A DNA stretch of 64,000 nt from Rubripirellula sp. (GTDB lineage Bacteria > Planctomycetota > Planctomycetia > Pirellulales > Pirellulaceae), in contig JARGNK010000020.1 of assembly GCA_029213145.1 (NCBI GenBank), positions 1-64,000 of the forward strand, given 5' to 3'. A model generated the notes under the pieces. It worked only from the letters and a program-made list of their open reading frames with translations. It was not told the DNA's origin and did not search any database. The translations under genes were made by a program, and so were the position numbers. Numbering within the stretch: the first letter of the stretch is position 1; the number at the start of each line of letters is the position of its first letter. Below, in pieces: positions 35,097-43,814 of this stretch.

Positions 35097-37208
35097 ATGA
35101 AACCGGAATCCAGACCGCAGAGTTCGGATGATCAAAAAAATGCTGTCGAGATGGTGATTGGTTCCGATCATTCGAGTTCGGCGGAGACGTTGCTCAGTGG
35201 GGCCGTCGACGAAAGTGCGGATGAACCGAAACAAACTCCATCGAATCTCAGCAGGTTGGGTTGGCTTTTGCGGGTCGGGGCAAACGGCGTAGCCGCTATC
35301 ACGGTGGCCGCGTTCATTTTGGCTTTGATTGGCCTTGCTCAGCGATCTGGCTGGATAACCGCGGATGGTTTCTCCGGTGACGGTCAGAGTGGCATCGTTG
35401 AAAATACTAACGGTGTACCCGAGCGGTACATTTGCCCGATGATGTGTACACCACCATCGACGAAATCTGGACGTTGCCCGGTTTGTGCAATGGAGTTGGT
35501 TGAAGCGACCACCAGTGGTAAAGGTGATGGCAAGTCAATCAGGATCGAAGCTGCGGCTCGCAGACTTGTTGGTATTCAAACCGCAGTATCAACATTGGGG
35601 CACGTGACAAGAACCATCCGCACGATCGGTTCAATTGACTTTGATGAAAGTCGCCTGTCGACAATCTCAGCCTATATCGATGGTCGCTTAGAGGAAGTGT
35701 ATGCGGACTATGTTGGCGTGCGCGTTTCCGCGGGTGATGATCTGGCGTTGATTTATAGCCCTCGGTTGTATTCGGCGCAGACGGAATTTGTCACCAGTTT
35801 AGACGGTGAAGAGTTCGGCCGATTCAGCGTAGGCGACAGTAACCTTGGGACGCTGGCAGAGGAGAACCTGAGTGAGCTGGGAATGACCAGCGACCAGATT
35901 GCCAACTTGCGGAAAACTGGCAAGCCTCAGTCCCGGATACGAATCAAGTCACCTCAAGGCGGGACCGTGATCGAAAAATCATTCGTTCGAGGGGATTACG
36001 TCAAAACCGGACAAACACTTTACCGTATTGCTGATTTGTCGACGGTTTGGTTGATGCTCGATTTGTTTCCCGATGACGTGTCAGCGGTTCGTTTTGGGCA
36101 GCAAGTTGAAGCTGAGATCCAATCAAGGCAAGGTGAAGTGTTTACTGGGCGGGTGGCTTTCATCGATCCGACAGTTGATCCAAAAACACGGACAGTTCGC
36201 GTTCGTGTCGAGGTGATGAACTTTGATGGAAAATTGCGGCCCGGTGATTACGCGACAGCTCGAATCACGGTTCCAGCGATACCAGCTGACTTGGTGTATG
36301 ACCCCGTGTTGGCCGGCAAGTTCATCAGCCCGATGCACCCACAGGTAATTCGTGATGATCCCGGTCCATGTCCGCTTTGCGGGATGGATCTCATTTCGAC
36401 ATCGGAGCTTGGGTTTTCACCTTCGCCGCTCCCTGAGCAACGTGTGGTGTCAGTACCACGCGATGCAGTTTTATCCGCCGGTGATAGCGGCGTGATTTAT
36501 GTTGAAACGGAGCCGGGGCGGTTTGAGATACGGCGAGTTTCTGTGGGGCCGATGACACACCAAAGCGCTGTGATTATCGAAGGGCTGGCTGCCGGTGAAA
36601 TCGTCGCTACGGGCGGTAACTTTTTGATCGATTCTCAAATGCAACTCGCAGGTAATCCGTCTCTGCTTGATCCCAGCCGTGCGCCAAGTTTTGCACCGGG
36701 ACCGATCGAACTTTCGGGTAGGGATCCACTTTTACTCGCAGGTGAATCGGGTGTTCTGTTAGATCGAACCTACCAGGCGTACTTTGAGATTCAGCAAGCG
36801 ATGGCAGCCGACACCACGCCACCACCCGTTGCTTTGAACGCGATGCTTGATGGGTTGGTGCGATTAGAGCTGTTGGGCGGTGTGCCCGATGCGGCTCAGA
36901 CCCAATTCGGGCTAGCGCGGCGGGCTGCTGGCCGCTTGGACAATTCGCTGGACACTGCGCGTGCAGCATTCCGCCATGTAAGTCACGCCTTGTTGAGAGC
37001 CTCGGTTATCGTGCGTGGGCCGATGACGGCGAAAGCATTAGTTCATTATCACTGCCCAATGGTCCCCGGTAACGGTGGCGATTGGATGCAACCCGGCGGC
37101 GAACTGTTGAATCCGTACTGGGGCAGTGAAATGCTGAATTGTGGTGAGGTTATTCGGGACTTGGCTGTCAAGTCCGAAGTCCCGTCCGTCACTGATGCAC
37201 TGCAGTAG
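35097..37208 (+). CDS. cusB: CusB-like periplasmic adaptor with metal-binding and DUF3347-like domains
   Basis: This 703-residue adaptor has a single membrane segment (about 62-82). Next is a heavy-metal-binding motif, YICPMMC...RCPVCAMEL (111-133), in which the usual PMHP reads PMMC. The membrane-fusion core follows (about 160-400; EKSFVRGDYVKTGQTLYRI, a lipoyl-type edge). A second metal-binding motif (about 407-433) has SPMHP, with Ser in place of the first Cys, and CPLCGMDL. The C-terminal part (about 580-690) resembles DUF3347: YHCPM, GDWMQPGG and NPYWGSEMLNCG. The frame opens at a TTG (35004), but ATG 35097 follows a GAGG-type site and is preferred. It should hand metal to the CusA-like pump, whose gene starts 11 bases downstream. 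Confidence 0.9.
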   Translation: MKPESRPQSSDDQKNAVEMVIGSDHSSSAETLLSGAVDESADEPKQTPSNLSRLGWLLRVGANGVAAITVAAFILALIGLAQRSGWITADGFSGDGQSGIVENTNGVPERYICPMMCTPPSTKSGRCPVCAMELVEATTSGKGDGKSIRIEAAARRLVGIQTAVSTLGHVTRTIRTIGSIDFDESRLSTISAYIDGRLEEVYADYVGVRVSAGDDLALIYSPRLYSAQTEFVTSLDGEEFGRFSVGDSNLGTLAEENLSELGMTSDQIANLRKTGKPQSRIRIKSPQGGTVIEKSFVRGDYVKTGQTLYRIADLSTVWLMLDLFPDDVSAVRFGQQVEAEIQSRQGEVFTGRVAFIDPTVDPKTRTVRVRVEVMNFDGKLRPGDYATARITVPAIPADLVYDPVLAGKFISPMHPQVIRDDPGPCPLCGMDLISTSELGFSPSPLPEQRVVSVPRDAVLSAGDSGVIYVETEPGRFEIRRVSVGPMTHQSAVIIEGLAAGEIVATGGNFLIDSQMQLAGNPSLLDPSRAPSFAPGPIELSGRDPLLLAGESGVLLDRTYQAYFEIQQAMAADTTPPPVALNAMLDGLVRLELLGGVPDAAQTQFGLARRAAGRLDNSLDTARAAFRHVSHALLRASVIVRGPMTAKALVHYHCPMVPGNGGDWMQPGGELLNPYWGSEMLNCGEVIRDLAVKSEVPSVTDALQ

Positions 37209-37219
37209 GAGGGATCGCC

Positions 37220-40200
37220 ATGCTTAGAATCATGATACAGTTCGTGATCCGATTTTGTGTCAAGGAGCCGTGGCTGGTGCTCCTCTTGGCAGCTGGTGTG
37301 AGTGTTGCAGGTTGGTACAGCTATCAATCCGTTCCAATCGATGCGATTCCCAACATTGGTGAAAACCAGGTCATCGTGTTGACGCCCTGGGCGGGAAGAT
37401 CGCCAAAGGACATTGAAGATCAAGTCACCTATCCATTGAGTGTGTCGTTGCTCGCTGTCCCTGGTGCGGAATCGGTCCGCGGTAAAAGTATGTTTGGGTA
37501 CAGTTTTGTACAAGTCACTTTCAAGGATGAGATTGATTTCTATTGGGCCCGCAGTCGGGTTTCGGAGCAGCTTGGGTCTGCCATCTCGCAATTACCCGAT
37601 GGCGTGATTCCGCAACTGGGGCCAGATGCGACCGGTCTCGGTCAGATCTACTATTACGTTCTGCAGCCGCCCCAAGGAGGAATGGGATTGGCAGAGCTGC
37701 GCAGTATGCAGGATTTTGTCGTCAAGTACGAACTTCAAGCTGTCGAGGGCGTAAGCGAAGTCGCCTCGATTGGTGGATACGTCCGTCAGTATCAGATCGA
37801 GGTCGATCCAAACAAACTGCGGTACCACAACATTCCGCTTGAATCGCTCGTCAAGGCGATCAAGGGTTCCAATCTGGACGTCAGTGCGAAGACGGTCGAA
37901 ACCACTGGCATGGAGTACATCGTTCGCGGGAAGGGTTTCTTGGGGAGCGACGGTAACACGGATAAGGCAATCGCCGACGTGGAGCAAACGGTGGTTTTGC
38001 AACGCGATGGCGTGCCCGTTCGCGTCGGTGACATCGCGACTGTGCAACTTGGGCCAGATTTTCGCCGAGGTGCACTCGACTACAATGGTGCCGAAGCAGT
38101 CGGTGGGGTCGTTGTGATGCGGTACGGCGAAAATCCCCGCGAGGTGATCAATCGTGTGAAAGCGAGGATCTCCAAGATTGAACCCGCGCTCAAGGGTGTG
38201 CAGATTCGTGGAGTTTATGATCGCAGTGGTTTAATTGACGAAACGATTGCGACGTTAACCACGGCGTTGCGAGATGAAATACTGATCACGGCTGTCATCA
38301 TTTTGCTTTTCCTTATGCATGTGCGTAGTAGTTTCGTAGTCGCGGTCTGCTTGCCCACCGCTGTGCTGATGTCGTTTATTGGAATGCAGTTGTTGGGTGT
38401 GGGTGCCAACATCATGTCACTTGCGGGGATAGCAATCGCCATCGGAACAATGGTCGATATGGCGATTATTGTTTCGGAAAACATTTATGGGCACTTGGCG
38501 GAATGGGAGGCAGAGCAGGAACTAAGGAGGAGTAAGGAGGTTGATGATTCGCCAGTGAAAGAGCGGGATCAAGTCATTTACGAAGCAGCGGTTGAAGTGT
38601 CGCCCGCAGTTTTCACCGCCGTTATGACCACCATTGTCAGTTTTTTACCGGTCTTTTTTTTGACGGGTCGCGATTACCGACTCTTCTCACCTCTGGCCTA
38701 CACGAAGACATTTGCAATTGCCGCAGCGCTGATCACAGCGGTGACGATCGTCCCAGCTCTCAGTCGACTTGTTTTGCGAAGTTCTCGGCACTCGAAGCTC
38801 AAATCATTTTTGTCAGGTTTAAGTTTCGCCATGCTCTTCTGCGTGATATCGCACTTTCTTTGGGGTGATCGGTTAGCGAGCTATTTTCGCGTTCCGTTGT
38901 GGTCCGTCACATTGGCGGTTGGTGTTTCCGCTTTCGTCATCGGCTGGCAACTAATGCGCGAACGGATTCTCCCGCTAAACGAAATTCCGTCGAGCCGGTT
39001 GGTGCATTGGGTCTATGCGGCACGTCTACGGTACGCATTGAATCACAAGATGATTGCGATGCTGTTTCCAGCGGTTTTGCTCGTGATGGGAGTTGGGGCC
39101 TGGGTTGGTTTGCCAAGGGTTTTGCGACCTCTGGAACGCGTGGCTCGTGTATTCGGGGCAGAGCTCAATGAGTTTCCGGGCTACGTCGCTGCCAAACACA
39201 CGTTCACCGGTCTTCGCAGCGATGATTGGATTGCTTTAGACGAGGGTAGTTGGTTCTATATGCCGACTCTCTACCCGGCAGCGAGTTTTTCGCAAGCAAT
39301 GCAAGTGTTGCAGACTCAGGATGTTTTGATCGGTCAAATTCCCGAAGTTAAAGATGTGCTCGGTAAGATCGGTCGTGTTGAGTCAGCACTCGATCCCGCG
39401 CCAGCGGCGATGGTCGAAACCTATGTAATGCTTCGCCCGGAAAGCGAGTGGCGTGAGGGGGTTACCGCCCGCGATGTGTGGGATGAAATCAATGAGGTGG
39501 CGACGCTTCCAGGTGTGACGCCTGCTGCCGCTCTGCAACCGATCGAAGGTCGCGTGGTGATGTTGCAAAGCGGTATCAAGGCTCCGATGGCTATTCGGGT
39601 CTATGGTGATGATTTAGAAACGCTTGCTGATGCGGCCATGGCGGTCGCGGGGCAATTGAAGCAATCGCATCTTGTTGACGCTGGCACCGTCAATCCAGAT
39701 ATCGTACTTGGAAAACCTTACATTGAGTTTACGGTCGATCGCGAGGCAGCTTCTCGCTATGGGATGAACACTGCCGCAGTGAACCAGGTTATTGAAACCG
39801 CGCTCGGCGGCATGAACCTGATCAGTACGGTGGAGGGGCGGGAGCGGTACCCAGTGCGATTGCGGTACAGTCGTGATCTGAGGGAACAGATTGATCAATT
39901 GAGTCGTTTGCCGGTGGTGACTCGCGACGGGCCAGTGGTGCCACTCGGCGAGCTAGCAAGACTCGAGACGACTTGGGGACCGGGAGCGATCAATAGCGAA
40001 AATGCGCGCTTGGTCGCGCATGTCTCTTTCATGACTACAGGTGTTGCTGGTGATTTGGAATCCGTTGCGGCTGTTGAAAATCAGCTTCGCCAGGCACAGG
40101 CATTGGCACCATCGGATCCGAAACATCTTTCCTTGCCGCCCGGCTATTCACTCGAGGCGGTTGGTGGATTTCGCAATCAAATTGAAGCGAACCTACGATT

Positions 40201-40768
40201 GATGTGGATCATCCCGTTAGTGATCTGCATAAATCTGTTATTGATCTATCTTGAATTTCGCAATCTTCCGATTTCGTTTGCGGTCTTTACGGGTATCCCC
40301 GTAGCGTTTGCCGGTGCCATGCTCTTAGTTGGGTTCATGGATGTCGAACTCAATACAGCGGTTTGGGTTGGGTTCATCGCTTTATTTGGGCTTGCTGTGG
40401 ATGATGGGGTTGTGATGGCAACTTATATCCATCAATTGATTCAGCGCCGTGAAATATCGAGCGTCGCGGATATTCGGAATACTGTTTACGAAGCTGGGAT
40501 CAAGCGAATTCGTCCTTGCATGATGACAACGATCACAACGTTGGCGGCTCTTGTGCCAGTGTTGTTAGCGACGGGGCGTGGTGCAGATGTTGCCCGTGCG
40601 ATGGCGATTCCCGTTTTTGGTGGGATGCTTGCCGAGCCGATTTCATCCTTTGTTGTCCCGACGCTTTACTGTGCGTATTTAGAAATCAAGATGCGTTTTG
40701 GATTCGAAGATCCGCTCTGGGCTGGCGGTGAACAATCACCGGAGGAGGAAATGATGAAAGTCGCGTGA
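37220..40768 (+). CDS. cusA: CusA-like heavy-metal RND efflux pump
   Basis: The 1182-residue inner-membrane pump belongs to the heavy-metal RND family. Family blocks include the N-terminal DAIPNIGENQVIVLTPWAGRS stretch and the TM4 proton-relay residues D413 and E420. Three methionines, M681 (YMPTLYP), M731 (AMVETYV) and M781 (VMLQSGIKAPM), occupy the contexts and the 50-residue spacing of E. coli CusA M573/M623/M672, which argues for Cu(I)/Ag(I) export. It is about 135 residues longer than CusA; about 100 extra lie between D413 and M681, with two extra hydrophobic segments near residues 534-550 and 562-580. An AGGAGGG ribosome site at 37207-37213 precedes the start. It follows the adaptor gene by 11 bases. 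Confidence 0.95.
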   Translation: MLRIMIQFVIRFCVKEPWLVLLLAAGVSVAGWYSYQSVPIDAIPNIGENQVIVLTPWAGRSPKDIEDQVTYPLSVSLLAVPGAESVRGKSMFGYSFVQVTFKDEIDFYWARSRVSEQLGSAISQLPDGVIPQLGPDATGLGQIYYYVLQPPQGGMGLAELRSMQDFVVKYELQAVEGVSEVASIGGYVRQYQIEVDPNKLRYHNIPLESLVKAIKGSNLDVSAKTVETTGMEYIVRGKGFLGSDGNTDKAIADVEQTVVLQRDGVPVRVGDIATVQLGPDFRRGALDYNGAEAVGGVVVMRYGENPREVINRVKARISKIEPALKGVQIRGVYDRSGLIDETIATLTTALRDEILITAVIILLFLMHVRSSFVVAVCLPTAVLMSFIGMQLLGVGANIMSLAGIAIAIGTMVDMAIIVSENIYGHLAEWEAEQELRRSKEVDDSPVKERDQVIYEAAVEVSPAVFTAVMTTIVSFLPVFFLTGRDYRLFSPLAYTKTFAIAAALITAVTIVPALSRLVLRSSRHSKLKSFLSGLSFAMLFCVISHFLWGDRLASYFRVPLWSVTLAVGVSAFVIGWQLMRERILPLNEIPSSRLVHWVYAARLRYALNHKMIAMLFPAVLLVMGVGAWVGLPRVLRPLERVARVFGAELNEFPGYVAAKHTFTGLRSDDWIALDEGSWFYMPTLYPAASFSQAMQVLQTQDVLIGQIPEVKDVLGKIGRVESALDPAPAAMVETYVMLRPESEWREGVTARDVWDEINEVATLPGVTPAAALQPIEGRVVMLQSGIKAPMAIRVYGDDLETLADAAMAVAGQLKQSHLVDAGTVNPDIVLGKPYIEFTVDREAASRYGMNTAAVNQVIETALGGMNLISTVEGRERYPVRLRYSRDLREQIDQLSRLPVVTRDGPVVPLGELARLETTWGPGAINSENARLVAHVSFMTTGVAGDLESVAAVENQLRQAQALAPSDPKHLSLPPGYSLEAVGGFRNQIEANLRLMWIIPLVICINLLLIYLEFRNLPISFAVFTGIPVAFAGAMLLVGFMDVELNTAVWVGFIALFGLAVDDGVVMATYIHQLIQRREISSVADIRNTVYEAGIKRIRPCMMTTITTLAALVPVLLATGRGADVARAMAIPVFGGMLAEPISSFVVPTLYCAYLEIKMRFGFEDPLWAGGEQSPEEEMMKVA

Positions 40769-40856
40769 GTTTTTGACGGCCCGGATCGTCGCCTATCATT
40801 CTTTCAGCTGGCTCGGATGCCTCTGGAATCACAATGCTCAAAATCAAGGAAGAAAG

Positions 40857-42578
40857 ATGATTCTGAAACTAGCTTCGGTGGTCGGATCTGCCGGCTTGGC
40901 GATAGCGTTCTCAATTTGTTCTGCACAAGTTCGAGCGAATGATGGAACCCTCGGTGAGGTGGTTAATAATCAGCTTGTGCCGTTGGGCGTAACTCAGCTT
41001 GGAATGGCGGGGCCACACGGCGGTTCGATCCGGCAATGCAACGGAGTTCAGCTCGAGACACTTGTCACACAGGCGGGAATCCAGTTGTTTGTCTATGACC
41101 GTTCTGGTCAACCCGTGGTGGTCAATCAAGGTCGTGGGGCAGTTTCCTTGCGGGTTGCCGGAAACGCGAAGCGTTATCGATATGAGTTGCTCCCCAGCGG
41201 AACAGGGACACTGACCGCACCAGTAAACTTATCCAAGCTTGCCGGACGCCAAGTTGAACTTGATGGACGGTTGATTGGCATCCCGGGGGCCAAGGGACAA
41301 GTTCCCTTCCGAGATGTTGCCGGGATCCCACCGAGTGAGATGCAGTTGGCGGCTGCCGCGATTGCGCGACAAAAGATCTGCCCCGTCAGTGGAAAGCCTC
41401 TTGGGAGCATGGGGCAATCCGTTGCGGTCGAGGTGAGCGGGGAAAAGGTTTATGTTTGCTGCGTCTCTTGTGCAGAATCGGTCAACGCAGATCCGGGCAA
41501 GTATGCATCGGGACGACCTGAGATTACCGTGTCAGCCGCTACGGCCGCTGATGCATCACTGATTGCGAGTCAAGGCACATGCCCCGTCATGGATGAGCCA
41601 CTTGGCAGTATGGGACAACCGATCAAAGTCACAGTGGGGACCAAGCCAGTCTTTCTGTGCTGCAAGGGCTGTATCAAAAAAATCAAATCCGATCCGGCGA
41701 AGTATTTGGCGATGGTTTACGGAGATGGTTCGAGCCAGGCTAATTCAGGTCAGGTGGCGTCGTCTGTTGTACCCGCCGGGACTGAGCAAGTCCGTCCTGG
41801 TGTCTTCAAGGTGACGGCGGCCGATGCGCCTTTCATTGCGGCGCAAAAAATCTGTCCTGTGATGGAAGAGCCTCTCGATGCAATGGGTGGTCCACATAAA
41901 GTGAATGCGGCTGGCAAAGCGATTTACATTTGTTGTCCCGGCTGTGCTAAGCGAATATCGGCCGAGCCACAGAAATATCTCAACATGCTTACTAAACAAG
42001 GTGTGCAGCCGCCAACCATCCAGTCGTCGAAGGCCTTGGCTGTCGTGCCAGCCGGAACCGATCAGGTGCGGGCCGGCGTCTTCAAGGTGAGTGCTGCGGA
42101 TGCTCCCTTTATTGCGGCGCAAAAAATCTGTCCTGTAATGGAAGAGCCCCTCGATGCGATGGGTGGACCTCATAAGGTCAATGCGGCTGGCAGAGCCATC
42201 TACATCTGCTGTCCCGGCTGTGCCAAAAGTATCGCTGCTGACCCGCACAAGTACCTTGCAATCTTGGTGAAGCGAGGTGTTCAAGCACCAGCGATTCAAA
42301 CGCCGGCGGCGTTGGCTGTTGTCCCAGCAGGAACCGAGGAGGTGCGAGCAGGTGTCTTTAAGGTCACCGCGGCAGATTCACCCTACATTCAAGCGCAAAA
42401 GATCTGCCCGGTGATGGAGGAACCACTTGATGCCATGGGCGGTCCTTTCAAGGTCAATGCTGCGGGTAAAGCGATCTATATTTGTTGCCCAGGTTGCGCT
42501 AAAAAGATCGTCGCCAAGCCGCAGCAATATCTCGAAGCTCTTTCCAAGAAAGGTGTCGAAGCACCGATGCTCCGATAA
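40857..42578 (+). CDS. Secreted protein with five YHS/TRASH-like metal-binding repeats
   Basis: The protein has 573 residues from ATG 40857, which follows an AAGGAAG site; the frame opens at 40773, but this start gives a clean signal peptide (about 1-27). Residues 28-165 form an N-terminal domain with GPHGG and QLFVYDRSGQPV. Five repeats follow, beginning at C175, C242, C333, C425 and C517. Each has C-P-V near its start, an L-x2-M-G block, and C-x25-CC-x2-C, ending in a (P)xKYL-type helix. The last three are 92 residues long and nearly identical. The pattern resembles YHS/TRASH treble-clef modules that bind copper or other soft metals. It lies 88 bases after the CusA-like gene, so a periplasmic metal chaperone or buffer is likely (inference). 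Confidence 0.82.
   Translation: MILKLASVVGSAGLAIAFSICSAQVRANDGTLGEVVNNQLVPLGVTQLGMAGPHGGSIRQCNGVQLETLVTQAGIQLFVYDRSGQPVVVNQGRGAVSLRVAGNAKRYRYELLPSGTGTLTAPVNLSKLAGRQVELDGRLIGIPGAKGQVPFRDVAGIPPSEMQLAAAAIARQKICPVSGKPLGSMGQSVAVEVSGEKVYVCCVSCAESVNADPGKYASGRPEITVSAATAADASLIASQGTCPVMDEPLGSMGQPIKVTVGTKPVFLCCKGCIKKIKSDPAKYLAMVYGDGSSQANSGQVASSVVPAGTEQVRPGVFKVTAADAPFIAAQKICPVMEEPLDAMGGPHKVNAAGKAIYICCPGCAKRISAEPQKYLNMLTKQGVQPPTIQSSKALAVVPAGTDQVRAGVFKVSAADAPFIAAQKICPVMEEPLDAMGGPHKVNAAGRAIYICCPGCAKSIAADPHKYLAILVKRGVQAPAIQTPAALAVVPAGTEEVRAGVFKVTAADSPYIQAQKICPVMEEPLDAMGGPFKVNAAGKAIYICCPGCAKKIVAKPQQYLEALSKKGVEAPMLR
41379..42536 (+). repeat. Five tandem metal-motif repeats, last three 276 bp
   Basis: The repeats start (first cysteine codon) at 41379, 41580, 41853, 42129 and 42405. 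The last three have a constant period of 276 bases and very similar sequence, indicating recent tandem duplication. The first two are shorter or more diverged. All keep the Cys positions. Confidence 0.85.
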
Positions 42579-42614
42579 TCTTCTCGTGAAGATTTGAATC
42601 ATGCCTGCTGAGTA

Positions 42615-42636
42615 TTCCCGATTGCGGGAAGGATTT
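42615..42636 (+). terminator. Possible terminator after metal-repeat gene
   Basis: TTCCCG and CGGGAA pair around a four-base loop and are followed by GGATTTTG, 37 bases after the stop. A second hairpin (42659-42676, GAGCTG with CAGCTC) and a 13-base direct repeat (42697-42709 and 42712-42724) lie in the same convergent gap. Confidence 0.4.
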
Positions 42637-42770
42637 TGAGGCTGCTTCCTGAGCCACCGAGCTGTACCACCAGCTCGTTCTTGCTGCTTCGGCTGACCTT
42701 GGGGTTCCTGGCCTTGGGGTTCCTACTAGTCGAAGTTGCAATCGCAAGAACAGAATGGAATACCACGTGA

Positions 42771-43757
42771 TCAATTCTTCCGCGTTTCTTTGAATTGATT
42801 GATTTCTTGTTTGGTCAAGATGCCGTCGCCATCAGCATCAGCCGATGGATTCTTGACAAAGAAAGCGTTGATCCAGGGTTTGTTTTGTGATGTATCGCCT
42901 GTCTCGCCGGGGATTTGTCGATTCCGGCTCGGATTCTTTTGGCCGTTTTTCTTTTTTGGGAGGATCACTGGGTCAGCCATCTGTGCAGTGAGTGTCTTCA
43001 CCGTTTCAATCCATGCTTTGGCCTTGGTGTCGCTCTTGATTGACCAGAGGGTGACATTGTCAATCTCAACCGTTCCCCGCCGCGTGCCAGCGATCCCGAG
43101 GCCATCCGAATCATCTGCGACGGGAATCGCCAGACTCTTGTGCTTGGCGTAAAGCGTCGGGCCGCCGGCGAATTGAACGACGAATTCGTCAGCCTGGCGT
43201 TCGGCTAAAAGGTGATACCAACGGCCCGATTTAAGCTGCACCTGCTGGGTTTTGGCGAGTTGGATCTGTTCGTGATCGGCCAGTAGAACGACGCCGCTCT
43301 TACTGAACTTGAGCCGCACATTGTGGTGCCCGAATTCAATCAGCGGAACCAAGTTTGTTTCATCACCATCATTAAACCGTACGGAGAAGGCTGCGATGAA
43401 TTGTCGTGGAGTTGTTAACGATTTGATGCGGGGTTCGTAGCCGTGGTGATGCTCACGTTTTGCCTGGAATTCAGCAGTCGATTGTTCACCACGAAGCAAG
43501 CCATCCACGACAGACCACCGAGTTGACTGACGTGGTTGCCAACTCGTTTTATCGATCGCAGTTGCTGGCGTTTTGGTTCCAGTGGATTTCGTCTTTCTGA
43601 GTCCATTGAAATCGGACTGGTAAATCACTTCACTAGGGACATTCATCATTGGGCGAAGGCCACCAAGTGGATCGACTTCCTCACCTTGGCACGTACTTCC
43701 AATGTAAAGTGTGGTCAGAACTGTCAGGAAAAAACAGTAGCTTTTGAGTGGATGCAT
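42771..43757 (-). CDS. LamG/DUF1080-like protein with C-terminal EF-hand
   Basis: The 328-residue protein starts with a signal peptide (about 1-25, ending before GEEVDP). Residues about 40-260 form a beta-sandwich domain of the LamG/DUF1080 type: SVVDGLLRGEQS, KSGRWYHLLAERQ and GTVEIDNVTLWSIK. The same layout is seen in the tail of the sulfatase at 29786-32473. The C-terminus carries one EF-hand loop, DADGDGILTKQE (about 309-320), which should bind calcium. It is probably an exported glycan-binding protein. Its start is 57 bases after the stop of an EF-hand esterase on the same strand, so the two are likely co-transcribed. Confidence 0.82.
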   Translation of the reverse strand: MHPLKSYCFFLTVLTTLYIGSTCQGEEVDPLGGLRPMMNVPSEVIYQSDFNGLRKTKSTGTKTPATAIDKTSWQPRQSTRWSVVDGLLRGEQSTAEFQAKREHHHGYEPRIKSLTTPRQFIAAFSVRFNDGDETNLVPLIEFGHHNVRLKFSKSGVVLLADHEQIQLAKTQQVQLKSGRWYHLLAERQADEFVVQFAGGPTLYAKHKSLAIPVADDSDGLGIAGTRRGTVEIDNVTLWSIKSDTKAKAWIETVKTLTAQMADPVILPKKKNGQKNPSRNRQIPGETGDTSQNKPWINAFFVKNPSADADGDGILTKQEINQFKETRKN

Positions 43758-43814
43758 CTTTGGATCGTACCGAGATTTGATGGCTGAGGTGTGACTGCTG
43801 GAAGGTTTCTGTCG

